29,562 nucleotides of DNA, taken from assembly GCA_027578815.1 (NCBI GenBank), contig JANBTH010000162.1, positions 1 to 29,562 on the forward strand, given 5' to 3'. This DNA comes from Coemansia sp. RSA 1804. Its lineage: Eukaryota; Kickxellomycota; Kickxellomycetes; Kickxellales; Kickxellaceae. The translations under genes were made by a program, and so were the position numbers. Below are positions 1 to 9,167 of this stretch, piece after piece; within the stretch, counting starts at the first letter, position 1, and each line of letters starts with the position of its first letter. Under the pieces are notes generated by a model. The model ran no database searches, was not told where the DNA came from, and saw only the letters and a list, made by a program, of their open reading frames with translations.

Positions 1-120
1 TCCCAGGGCTACATATCCCAGCCGCGCTGGTTCTTTTACGGTCTGGTGATATCGGCAATAATGCTTGGAACAGTTTTGTCTGTGGGCCTTTTGTGGTGGA
101 AAATCCTTGGCTGGTACTAG
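1..120 (+). CDS. C-terminal end of a membrane transporter, probably SLC13/DASS anion symporter family (partial)
   Basis: Frame 1 is open from the first base of the window to a TAG at 118-120 and encodes 39 residues. It has a short loop (SQGYISQPRWF), one hydrophobic helix of about 20 residues and the terminal motif LLWWKILGWY. A glycine-tyrosine loop, a last helix and a terminal WWK(x)LG(x)(W/Y) are typical of the C-terminus of DASS/SLC13 divalent-anion:sodium symporters and plastid dicarboxylate translocators, which carry dicarboxylates, sulfate or phosphate. The rest of the gene lies left of the window, so the substrate cannot be judged. Seen: open frame, helix and tryptophans. Inferred: the family. 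Another polytopic membrane protein remains possible. Confidence 0.5.
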   Translation, partial: SQGYISQPRWFFYGLVISAIMLGTVLSVGLLWWKILGWY

Positions 121-385
121 AATAGACAACACGCTTTAATTGAGCAGCTAATTCTGACATCTGAAGCTTATTATAATATGATCAATAATAGTATTTGATG
201 TGATTGTTATATTTTCAGGGTAGAGGAATGTTAACATTTTGAGTACTCGTCGATAAATAAAATCCATATTAGGATGTGATGCAAATAGTTGTATTCTCTA
301 GAAATAGGATAGTCAGTGGCTATAAAAGCGCCAAAATTCTATGTTTTGATAAAAGTTTTCGTCAGAGTGTAGAGTATTAAATTTA
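121..385. other. AT-rich intergenic stretch between transporter end and FunK1-type fragment
   Basis: No ORF of note. On the minus strand it follows the FunK1-type fragment and has a few short open runs, but no stretch I can align to the kinase-side sequence expected there. If the fragment were an intact gene, the kinase half should lie here, and I do not see it. A TATAAAAG sits at 321-328 on the plus strand with no gene behind it. Confidence 0.5.
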
Positions 386-709
386 TTAAAAAGAAATTTT
401 TAAAACTACAATATTGACATAGATATTTCGCGTATATTCGAATAGCTGCTGATACGCGTTCTGCTGTTTTCCAATATTGGTTTTAACCTCTATAACCGCT
501 AGCATGTCTGTGTAATCCGTCTTGCCTTCGCTTTTGGAGCTAATATTTGAAAATGCTTCATCAACAATTCCCAAGTACAAATCGATGTGATGGTAGTCGT
601 CCGAGCCTTTAGGGTTGCTGTCTGTTTTTCTAAAAGGCACAATCCTTCTCTTTGTTCCCAGTGCGTCTATGGTCTTTTGTGAAATCGTCTTGCTCAGTTT
701 AAATAAAAA
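386..709 (-). pseudogene. Fragment of a FunK1-type (PD-(D/E)XK nuclease-like plus kinase) fungal protein
   Basis: A minus-strand frame is open from 709 to a TAA at 386-388 (107 residues). It is closed upstream by TAA at 710-712 and has no in-frame ATG before the conserved part; the nominal start at 640 is GTG. It contains DMLAVIEVK followed by QNAYQQLFEYTRNIYVN. This matches the region before the kinase domain of fungal FunK1 proteins, where an E-x-K motif and a Q-L-FEYTR-x-(I/M)Y motif mark a PD-(D/E)XK-like module. The next part of the family (usually RRFxWGLT and then the kinase) is absent: the frame becomes low-complexity directly after IYVN. It is either an internal exon of a decayed gene or a fragment. 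A CTGAG at 693-697 could be a 3' splice site. Family call fairly sure; intactness unlikely. Confidence 0.5.
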
Positions 710-1053
710 TTAATAGTAAAGAAATAAAAATATAGCTGCATTGCAAAGAAGAAAAACGAAATGTAAAAGACAGCCAGATGCCAAGCATTTTATGCATATG
801 GTCTGTTGTCAATAATTTTAGCCTATTCAATTGGCTGCGGCTGTTTAAAACAACGCTAACATGTTGCCAAAAAAATTAAATCTTGCTTTGAATAACCAAG
901 AAAAAATATTGGTATAATTTTATCATCAAAAGGTGATGAAGTGCACAAATTAAAATTATTTGGAATGTTGCACGCCGACCCCCGGTCTTCATATGCGGGT
1001 TAGTGCTGGTTGCAAAAAGACTCTTCGCAAAGAAATAAACTACAAAAAGCATA
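710..1053. other. AT-rich gap between FunK1-type fragment and tRNA
   Basis: Mostly A/T-rich sequence with no credible coding frame. It includes the downstream flank of the minus-strand tRNA, whose T-run terminator is listed separately. I see nothing else. Confidence 0.6.
1044..1048 (-). terminator. RNA polymerase III T-run terminator of the minus-strand tRNA
   Basis: Five consecutive A on the plus strand (five T in the tRNA sense strand) begin 6 bases after the tRNA 3' end. A run of four or more T directly after a tRNA is the normal pol III stop in fungi. Its survival suggests the tRNA gene may still be transcribed. Confidence 0.6.
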
Positions 1054-1138
1054 TGGTTAGGGTGGGATTCGAATCCACGACACCCTTTCAAGGAACGGAT
1101 CTCAAGTCCGGCGCCATAGACCACTCGGCCACACAACT
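1054..1138 (-). tRNA. Class II tRNA with anticodon UGA (Ser by anticodon, Leu-like body); possibly a pseudogene
   Basis: Read on the minus strand, the segment has an A-box (TGGCCGAGTGG), a D-stem GCCG/TGGC, an anticodon stem-loop CGGA-CTTGAGA-TCCG with anticodon TGA, a long variable arm (CCTT-GAA-AGGG), a T-arm GTGGA-TTCGAAT-CCCAC and a 3' end CCTAACC plus A73. The long variable arm makes it class II (Ser or Leu). UGA would read the serine codon UCA. The body resembles fungal tRNA-Leu: D-loop GGTCTATGGCGCC, acceptor GTTG...AAC, discriminator A73. Pairing is imperfect: acceptor 1-72 (A/C) and 6-67 (U/C), anticodon stem 27-43 (C/U) and T-stem 53-61 (A/C) are mismatched. There is no intron. The tRNA call is secure. 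Function and amino-acid identity are uncertain. Confidence 0.7.
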
Positions 1139-1737
1139 GAAGCCGTTTTGAATCCAAAGTGGCCCAATAAGGCAGCTTGTTTGTCAGCATACTAAAAATG
1201 TACAAGAACTAGTTGCTATTCATTATTATATTGGAAGAGCGCTCTATGCAACGACTTCTAGCTAATAAGCAAACATGACTTCAAATATAAACTGCTTTCT
1301 CATCCAGCTGCAGACACAGTGGCTATGTTCTGTCATTAATATGATCCCATTGCGTAGATATGCATGACAAATGATTACTCAATCCTTTAACTATTGTGGA
1401 ACTCTCTCTGGTGCAGTGCCGTTGCCTGCAGCAACATATAAGCTAATGTGGCCAGCAATGCAGATGCACACGGACAATGAGGTAACAATTTTTCCTCTAA
1501 AATATTAGCCTTCTTCTGGCTTGCAGCTTTCCACATTACCAACATGTTTCAAATACCACTTATTAGCAGCCAACAAAAACATACTATACTATTCCCTGAG
1601 CCAAAGCCCCAAAGCAAGTCTTATTCACACAATTATGCATACCTTGATTTCTAGATTTAGAGTAGTAAAATATCCTTAGTGCGGGACCCACAGGTTTATT
1701 TCCTTCTTCCTTTGGTTGCTTTTGGTTTCATTTTTAG
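1139..1737. other. Intergenic gap without genes
   Basis: Moderately AT-rich and free of long open frames. It carries the upstream flank of the tRNA. I see no promoter, repeat or RNA I can support. Confidence 0.6.
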
Positions 1738-3110
1738 TAAACAAGAGAACATATCATACTCTTAGAGCTTGGCTGGCAACCAACGGGCAAAAAGTACTGG
1801 CCCTTGGTAGATGAAAAGATCTCCCTGTGTCAACCACGCCGCTTCTGCCACCTCCAAGATGAGACATGGATGGACAAAGTGCTCTGCCAACAAATTGCTA
1901 TGGCGCGCATAGATGAACATATTGCTGTCAAGCCTGCCACAGCGAATATAACTGTGACAGTAGAAATGACAGCATCAATTGCAGCAACAGCAACAGCAGA
2001 AACGGTGACAACAGAAACAACCATTTTATCTGGCTCCATAAACATAATGCTCCGCGCTATGAACATGGCGATAGATAGAGGTGGTCAGAGACACACCAAA
2101 AATGCATGGCGAATCACTAACCAGCATGACACATCCCAGCGCTCATTCACATTGAAGATGCTCTACCGAACGCTACCTACAGCTAACAGACAGTGGACAT
2201 GGTATCATGAAGCCTATCCAGAAGCTGAGATGCGCGAATGTCCTTTCCCAAACTGTAGAGAGTTGGAAACGCAAGGACATATGTTTACTTGCAAACACCA
2301 TCCAAGATCAGATACCTCCAGCAAAGAGTACAGCCAAGATCTGTGGCAACCGCTGGCTGAGCTGGTAACGGAAACCCTACATACAGGTAAAGTGTTTCCG
2401 GGAATGACAGACAAAGTGGCGGAGAAGGCCAAACATTTTTGAGACATTGAACACCAGGATGAACGGACAGCAATAGAGTTAAGGAAACACCAGAATGAGA
2501 TCAACGACAAGCAATACATTAAAGAACTAGAACCACTATCAGCACAAGGGAAAAACAGCTAACACTATGTGCGGCAGAGTTGCAAATCCAGTGCTACGAA
2601 TGGTGCAAGGTTCGCCATGGAGCCCAGATAGATTGTGAATCCAATTCTTCAATGACGCCAGAACAGCGTCGCCGGATCATGAAGCGACCGAAACACGCAG
2701 TATCTCTCTTGACGAATCCATGAGCTGAAGAGAACGACGGAATGCCGAGATGATCGCGTACAATGAAAGGCCGAGAGACGGAGATGAGTCACTCCAACCT
2801 TGCCACAAATAAGGCACTCTTCAACCGACCCGTTGGTCGGGTCTGGCAACCTCTGCCTACTTATTTGTAGCTACTACCGGACCCGGGCTGGATGTTAAAA
2901 TTTAGCTATTCCATGTCCTTTGGGCGACAGGACGATAGGTCGGATGATAGAGCCCATGAAGGGCAATTGGCGGTTTATCTTCTCCTTCTCTTTGCTTACG
3001 ATCTCTCTGTTTATTTCTTAGTTGGATTAGATCCTTCAATAAATCTATTTTCTCACGAACTGGCAATGCCAGCCAGCCAACAAACAAACAAGCAAACAAC
3101 ACCTAGCACC
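1738..3110 (+). mobile_element. Decayed 3' part of a non-LTR (LINE-like) retrotransposon
   Basis: The frame from 1741 to a TGA at 2440-2442 encodes a fragment ending in a zinc-knuckle region of the form C-x4-C-x7-H-x3-C (ECPFPNC...GHMFTC), preceded by FTLKMLYRTLPTANRQW. This arrangement is typical of the tail after the reverse transcriptase of LINE elements. The same frame continues past the TGA for 42 more codons to a TAA. A further coding-like run in another frame (ending in AEMIAYNERPRDGDES near 2800) is interrupted by an in-frame TGA at about 2720. The reverse transcriptase and endonuclease parts are missing. The region ends in a 3' UTR-like stretch with AATAAA (about 3041) and an AAAC-rich tail near 3080-3100. 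So it is a 5'-truncated, mutated copy. I did not identify target-site duplications, so the borders are approximate. Confidence 0.6.
1741..2442 (+). pseudogene. Reverse transcriptase C-terminal zinc-knuckle fragment (LINE ORF2 remnant)
   Basis: About 233 codons follow the TAA at 1738-1740. The N-terminal part has LGWQP and a Cys/His-containing run, then a Thr/Ala-rich low-complexity stretch made by a CAACAG-like repeat near 1980-2020. The C-terminal 110 residues carry the C-x4-C-x7-H-x3-C knuckle characteristic of retroelement proteins. There is no YADD or other polymerase motif here, so this is only the tail of the protein. Continuation of sensible sequence after the TGA in the same frame shows a nonsense mutation rather than a natural end. 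Confidence 0.6.
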
Positions 3111-3714
3111 ATATCAATCGCTCGCTTCTTTAGCTGAGACTAAGCGTATAAAGATGTTTTTTTTTATGAAAACAGCTCATTTTGTCGCGCAATAGGATAA
3201 TTTGTTAGAAGCTGGGCATAGTATCCTGTAAAAAGTCACTATCGATTTACGCGAAGGCAGAGCAGCAATATCATAATTTTCTTTGCCAAAGTCTCGGAAC
3301 ACCGTTTTTTTTTTAAATTTTGTTCACTCTCCCCTTGTCTGCTTTTTGCAACATCTATAGTGGCGGTAACAATCTTTCTTTCTCAGCTCTCAATTCTAAT
3401 AAAAAGTTTATTTCCTTTTTCTTATTATTTACACAGCCCTTGTTCATTCTTCTGGGACCTTTTTTCTTTTTACAGACATAAGCACTAACGGCGAGAAGGA
3501 CAGAGTAAATCCAACTACCACCTTTTTTCTTATTTTTTATTGTGGAGAATTAAAACAAAACACGCGTCCTGGTACTTACACTTAATTCAAACATTATATA
3601 TCGTGAATTTGCTCATATACAGTGCAGCACGCGTCCGGGTTTACATTGTTTATTCATTCTCTTTCTGTCTTTTATCGTTGGGTAACTTTTTCTATTTTGG
3701 TCCAGTTGAAGACA
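3111..3714 (+). promoter_or_regulatory. Upstream region and 5' leader of CSE1
   Basis: AT- and pyrimidine-rich sequence with no gene. TATAT occurs at about 3596-3601, roughly 115 bases before the ATG. The 9-base word CACGCGTCC occurs twice close to the gene (separate entry). I cannot place the transcription start. Confidence 0.4.
3561..3636 (+). promoter_or_regulatory. Two copies of CACGCGTCC (MluI-box-like) upstream of CSE1
   Basis: CACGCGTCC is at 3561-3569 and again at 3628-3636, in the same orientation, 154 and 87 bases before the CSE1 ATG. The core ACGCGT is the MCB element bound by MBF (Mbp1/Swi6, Res1/Res2) in ascomycete yeasts and drives G1/S transcription. The repeat is seen. Its use as an MCB here is inference. 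Confidence 0.35.
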
Positions 3715-6700
3715 ATGTCTGTGAACAACGGAGCGGCTAACTTTTCGCAAGAGTCGCTAGCACAGAGCCTACAGCAGACTCTCAGCCCCGACGCACAGCA
3801 GCGCAAGCAAGGTAGGTTGCACACACGAAGTGTTCCTTACTAGCCCGGAAGTCCATCCACCCACCCTATTTAGTACCAGTGATACTCACTACTAACTATC
3901 CATTTGCAGTTTTATTCTTCTTGCACAAGTAGCCGAAGGGTTCTTGCAGTCGATCGAGCAGACGCCGCGGTTTGTGGTGCCGCTGCTGCAGCTGGTCAAC
4001 AACGAGGGGACGGATGGCAACATCAGGTTTGCGGCAGCACTGTACTTTAAGAACTTTGTCAAGCGTCGCTGGGCGCAGGATGAGGAGAGTACGGAGGAAC
4101 TGCTTTCCGCGGACGACCGCCGCGTGGTGAAGGATGAGATCGTGGGGCTTATGCTGACGGTGCCAAAGAAGCTCCAGCTGCAGATTGGCGAGGCGGTGTC
4201 GATTATTGCGGATAGCGATTTCCCGGAGCAGTGGCCGGATCTGATTAGCACGCTGGTGTCGAGGCTCTCGGCCACCGATTACCATGTAAATAACGGGATC
4301 CTGCAGACGGCGCACAATGTGTTCAAGGGGTGGCGCTCGGCGTTCCGGTCGGACCGTCTGTACACTAAAATCAATTACGTGTTGAGTCAGTTCACAAAAC
4401 CGTACTTGCAGGTGTTTGTAACCACCGATAGACTGATTGACGAGCATGCGCAGAACAAGCAGGCGCTGCAGATACTCCTCCACTCGCTGGCGCTGCTCTG
4501 CCAGATCTACTATGACCTTAATTGCCAGGATCTGCCCCCGTTCTTTGAGGACAACATGGCCCAGTTCATGCAGACGTTCCACAAATACCTGGTTTACGCC
4601 AACCCCAATGCGGTGACGGACGACGACGATGTGGCGGGCGATCTGGAGGAGGTCAAGGCCAGCATCTGCGAGATCATTGAGCTGTATGCGCAGAGATACG
4701 AGGAGGACTTTAAGCAGCTGCCGCAGTTTGTCGAGACCGTTTGGAACATGCTTACGACGGTGGGGAAGGAAGGAAAGTATGACGGAGTGGTCAGCAAGGG
4801 CATGGCATTCCTGCGTACGGTTGTGCGCAAGCCGCAGCAGAGGGAGCTGTTTGCGTCGGGCGATTCGCTGAAACTGATATGCGAGCGCATCGTCATTCCA
4901 AACGCTGTTCTGCCCGAGAGCGACGAGGAGCTGTTTGAGGACGACCCGGTCCAGTTTGTGCGCCGCGACGTGGAAGGCAGCGAGGCCGGCAGCCGGCGCG
5001 AGGCTGCGGCCGATCTTGTGCGCGGCCTGTTGGACCAGTTCTCGTCGGAAACAACGCAGGCGATGTCGATATACATCCAGAAGGGGCTCGAGCGGTACGC
5101 GGCAAACCCGGGGGGGAACTGGCGCGACAAGGACGTCGCCCTCTTCCTTGTGGCCTCGGTGGCGGTGGTGGCCTCGGTGCAGGCGCTGGGCGCGACAAAA
5201 GTCAATGAGCTCGTCAATGTGCCCGACTTTTTTGCCTCGCAGATTGTCCAGCATCTGCGGGACACCGGGTCTGATGCACAGGCGCCGATTCTGAAGGCCG
5301 ACGCAATCAAGTTTGTCACCACCTTCCGCAGCCAGCTGCCGCGCGAGATGCTGGCGCAGGCGCTGCCGTTGCTAGGCGACCACCTTGCGCACCCGAACCC
5401 AGCCGTGTCGATGTACGCGGCCATTGCCGTCGAGCGCATACTTGTGCTGAAGAAGGACGGCGCGCTGTTGTTTGGGCCTGCGGATATCCAGCCGCTGGCC
5501 GAGGGCATGCTGCAGCACATCGTGGCAACGTTTGACCGCGCAGAATCGCCGCAGAAGCTGGCGGAGAACGACTACATGATCAAGACGGCGATGCGGATCA
5601 TCCTTGCGTGCCGCACAAACATTCTGCCGCTCGCACCGGCGGCGCTGGCCAAGCTGGCGCAGATCCTGGCGGAGGTCAGCAAGAACCCGAGCAACCCGCG
5701 GTTCAGCCACTTTCTGTTCGAGGCGATCGGGTCGCTTGCGCGGTTCTCGTGCGCGGCCGACAGCGCGGCTATCGGGCAGTTCGAGGCCACGCTGTTCCCG
5801 ATCTTCCAGAACATTCTGCAGCAGGACGTGGCCGAGTTCATGCCCTACGTGTTCCAGATCCTCGCGCAGCTTCTGTCGGTGCACACGGCGGGCGGAGCGC
5901 TGCCCGAGGCCTACGTCAGTCTGCTGCGCCCGCTGCTGCAGCCCACGCTGTGGAGCGCTCAGGGCAACATCCCGGCGCTCGTGCGTCTGCTGCAGAGTTA
6001 CCTGCAGATCGGCGGAGCGCAACTGGCACGTGACGGGCATCTGCAGCCGATTCTCGGTGTTTTCCAGAAGCTGATTGCGTCGCGCGCCAACGACCACCAC
6101 GGATTCGGCCTGCTGCTTGCGGCCACGCAGTTCACGCCGGCGGACTCTGTGCGGCAGTTCCTGAAGCCCGTTCTCACGCTGTGTCTCACGCGGCTGCAGA
6201 CGTCGCGCACTGCAAAGTTCACGCGCAACCTTGTGCACTACGTTGCGTCGGTGCTGTGCATTGAGCCGCAGAGCGGTGCGGGAGTGGCGATGCTTGTGGA
6301 CGCAATGGACGGGATCCAGCCTGGGTTGTTTGCGTCGGTGCTGCAGAACGTTATGCTTGAGGCGATTCCGACCGTTGTTGGTCGCATCGACCGCAAGACT
6401 GTTGCTGTGGGATTCGGTCTGCTTGTTGCGTCCGGCCGGTTCCAGGGCGACCCTGCGTGTGCGCCGCTGACGGGGCCTGTATTGGAGCAGCTGGCCACCA
6501 TGCTGATGGATACGGGGGTTAAGGAAACCAAGACCCTTGCTGATAAGCAGATTGTCGATGGCAGTGCGGCTGCTGCTGCTGCTGCTGCGGTGGCTGCTGA
6601 CGAGGACCTTGATGCGCTGGAGATCGAGGACACCGGCTACCAGGCGTCGTTTGCGCGTCTGGCCACGCTCGGCGATATCAAGATCGATCCGTGTCCGCAG

Positions 6701-6844
6701 ATTGCTGACGCTACCCGCGGGCTTGGCCAGGCGTTGCTGTCTGCGCAGGCCGCTATCTCAGCCGCTGCACAACAACAGCAGCTGTCGCCGGCTGCGGCTC
6801 AGTTCATTTCTGCTGCCATTGCACAGGCATCATCATCGCAATAG
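3715..6844 (+). CDS. CSE1: Exportin-2 / CSE1 (importin-alpha re-exporter), two exons
   Basis: CSE1/CAS is the HEAT-repeat karyopherin that, with Ran-GTP, returns importin-alpha from nucleus to cytoplasm. Exon 1 is 3715-3811 and exon 2 is 3933-6844, joined in phase 1 to give 1002 residues (yeast 960, human 971). Across the junction the protein reads SPDAQQRKQ-AEGFLQSIE, matching the family N-terminus (human DPDPAIRRPAEKFLESVE). ALYFKNFVKRRW (about 62-73) and IGEAVSIIADSDFPEQWP fit the importin-beta N-terminal domain. The C-terminus has the CAS/CSE1 signature EIEDTGYQASFARL (about 932-945), preceded by an eight-alanine run (about 911-918) coded by a GCT repeat and followed by a Q/A/S-rich tail. 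Codon use is strongly GC3-rich, clearly different from the AT-rich genes at the edges of the window, so long antisense ORFs appear here that are shadows. Identity is secure. Confidence 0.96.
3812..3932 (+). other. CSE1 intron with TACTAAC branch point and tandem AAG-TAG acceptor
   Basis: The donor is GTAGGT at 3812. A perfect TACTAAC branch motif lies at 3890-3896. The acceptor giving the conserved protein is TAG at 3930-3932. AAG at 3927-3929 directly precedes it (a NAGNAG pair) and would add one valine. An earlier CAG at 3907-3909 would put the frame into a stop after seven codons. Confidence 0.85.
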
Positions 6845-7590
6845 TAATACTAGCAGCAGTAAGCAAGGTTTCTCTTTCTCTGATATATAAAAACCACAAA
6901 ACAATCTATTGTTTGCTCATATTATTCTATTCACCTCCTCCTTTTTTGTGGGTCTTTCAAGAATGCTGAAAAAGGAAAGCGGCTGCCTTTTTTGCCTCGT
7001 TTTCTGTCTTTTTTGCATTGAGCGTTATGCCTCTTTCAGAAAATGCTGTTGTGTGCATGCGTTTGAATATGTGTTGGTTCTCTTTTGGTGAATTCCGAGG
7101 AATATCCCAGCAGTTGTATTGTTCTTGTGCTGCTGGTATATAATGCGCCCGTAGATCCAAGCGTCTAGCTCGTGAGCGACCGCCACCAGGACAAGGAGAA
7201 GGGCGACAGGCGATGGGACCTACTTTTTCTATCCTGTTATGAAATAGAAAGAAAACAAAGAGCAGAATGAACTGCATAAAGGCATAATACAATAGAAAAT
7301 ATATAACAGTCTGCTGAATGCCGCAGGTCTTCTCTTATTTTACACCTCACACTACCCACCCCCTTCTCTCCTTTTTTTCCCAGTGAGTAAGCGTAAACAG
7401 CAGTAGGGGCTGAGAAAGAAAGAAAAGAAAATATGGGAAAAGGTGACCCTCCTCCTCCTTCACCCTGTCAATGTTCTACTGCGTGCATGTTTGTTTCATA
7501 GAGATAAAAAGGCACGGCAAGAGTAGAGTGCTACCCAACGCATTGAATCGCAATCGCCCGTAACCTTGTCGCCTTTGTTGCCTTGTTTCC

Positions 7591-7627
7591 GTTGTTGCTG
7601 TTGCTGTTGTTTTGTTGTTGTTGTTGT
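7591..7627 (+). repeat. GTT/GCT trinucleotide microsatellite
   Basis: Imperfect run of GTTGTTGCTGTTGCTG continuing as GTT units with one interruption. A simple repeat in non-coding DNA. Confidence 0.8.
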
Positions 7628-7663
7628 CCTGTTCTGGAACAAGCAGTGCCTCTTCCTTCACCC

Positions 7664-7733
7664 TTGCTCAGGCCACGCACACCCAAATCCTGCAAAACGA
7701 CATGGATCCATGTTCCATGCTTGGCCATAGCAA
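7664..7733 (+). other. Imperfect hairpin with internal 14-base palindrome
   Basis: TTGCT (7664-7668) pairs with AGCAA (7729-7733). After a 2x2 mismatch, GGCCA (7671-7675) pairs with TGGCC (7722-7726); after one more mismatch GC pairs with GC. The 40-base loop contains the perfect palindrome ACATGGATCCATGT (7700-7713). No known RNA family was recognised. Confidence 0.35.
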
Positions 7734-9131
7734 AATGATGAAATGAGAAAGTACATATTCCCCGATCTCGGTGGCCTTTTCATCAAGGCACACATGACTT
7801 TTTGAAAGGTAGCCTCGAGGATGAAGAGGCTGGACAAGTCGCCACTACTGGTGCGAGTAAGAAGCAGGTGGTTTTCCCGTGGCTCCTTGCCTTCTTTTTG
7901 TGACTCCCATTCCCCCAAAGAAAAAAAAACAAAAAAAAAGTAAAAGTGAAATGTGTGGGACCTACGGCTCCGCGTGTGCAAAATGCGCAAAAGAGGAATG
8001 GTGTGAAAAAGAATAATAAACAGACCTCTCCGTTCGGGCTTGTCTCCTATTTTTGCCGTGGTTGTTTGGGTTGTCAACGCTCACATCCTGGGCCAGACTG
8101 TGCAAGAAAGAGTATGACCAAATAGCATGAACGTCGTCCGACAAAACGCTTGTTCTGCATGAATCGCAACCGATTAGTAGACCGGGATGTTTTCTTTCTC
8201 TCTCTATTTCGCTCTTTTCCTCGCTTCCATTACCGCCGCATGGAGAAAACGAGGGATATGCAACAAAGAAAGTATAGAAACCTCAAGGATACAAGCGAAT
8301 TTACGGGTTGTGCCACCTTCCCTCCTCCCCTCTTTCTCGCTGCAGAACCTGTAAATTAGGCGCTGTTTGGATATGAAAAAGGGCAGGAAAAACAGACGAG
8401 GTGAGCCTTGGCACTGAAACTGGATTCTATCATTTTCATTTCTAGCTCTCTACCACATCGAACTTTTTTATTTGGAATCTTTTAGTGTCCATTTCCAGAT
8501 ATGTATTGAGGAAATATCACAGCTTCTTTTTCTTCTTGTGCATCATTATTTCTAGTCACAGCTGCTGTTCTTTGTTATTTCTATCTTCCATTTTTTTCAT
8601 TTTGAATCCCAGAATTCCTCCACCCTCTTCCCCCCTGTTTTTTACTACTCTTACGAGCTGCTGTTGAATTCCGCCGTGTCAAACTTTCTCCACCTTGTTC
8701 TTTGTCTGCGACTTCTAAAGTCTAAAGGAGGAAAAGTCAGCCCTACATCCTTTCTTCTCGGGCGGTGGTTTCGTTGTTGTCGTTCTCCTCTCTCTTTTCT
8801 CTTTTGCTTGCATCCTTGCAAAAGCCAAACCCTATTTCTAAACACACACACAGAGAGATAGCTGGCTGTATCAGGCGCCCAGAACAGCCATTTCGGAAGA
8901 ACTCTTTTTCGCTTAAAAAGACGGCAGAAAGAGTAGTGGCGATAAAAAAGTCGTATTTTATCGGACTTCTCTTTGTGCAATAAACAGAAAAGCGAAAGCA
9001 CCACTAGTTTCGTTCGCTTTTCCTTTTCTTTTTCTACAACATACACTGCCTTCTACAAGCCTAGAGAAGCCCCCGGGTATAGGATAGAATAGGAGAGAAG
9101 CCCGCCCAACTGCAAAAGCCCCGATTTTATT

Positions 9132-9167
9132 GAGGAAATACCCATTTGCAGTATTTCTCTATAAAAG
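9132..9167 (+). promoter_or_regulatory. Hairpin followed directly by a TATA box, upstream of the cyclin gene
   Basis: GAGGAAATAC (9132-9141) pairs with GTATTTCTC (9151-9159) with one bulged G and a 9-base loop. The next base starts TATAAAAG (9160-9167). It is the best TATA-like motif upstream of the cyclin ATG at 9937 and would imply a leader of about 700 bases, possibly spliced. This is inference from sequence only. Confidence 0.3.

Noticed and set aside
960..1151. 63-codon plus-strand frame ending in LKSGAIDHSATQLKPF
   Set aside because: This peptide is the antisense translation of the tRNA gene, a well-known false ORF pattern.
3896..5254. 452-codon open frame on the minus strand over CSE1
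   Set aside because: Shadow of the GC3-rich CSE1 codons in the opposite frame; Arg/Leu/His-rich with no domain.
5372..6238. 288-codon open frame on the minus strand over CSE1
   Set aside because: Same cause; the sense strand encodes well-conserved CSE1 HEAT repeats.
7131..7230. TATATAA followed by a GC-rich 80-base block and a T run, as for a pol III RNA
   Set aside because: Only weak, short pairings and no match to U6, SRP, RNase P or tRNA signatures that I know.
8651..9046. 131-codon minus-strand frame
   Set aside because: Arg/Lys-rich translation of pyrimidine-rich leader DNA, no domain and no conserved words.
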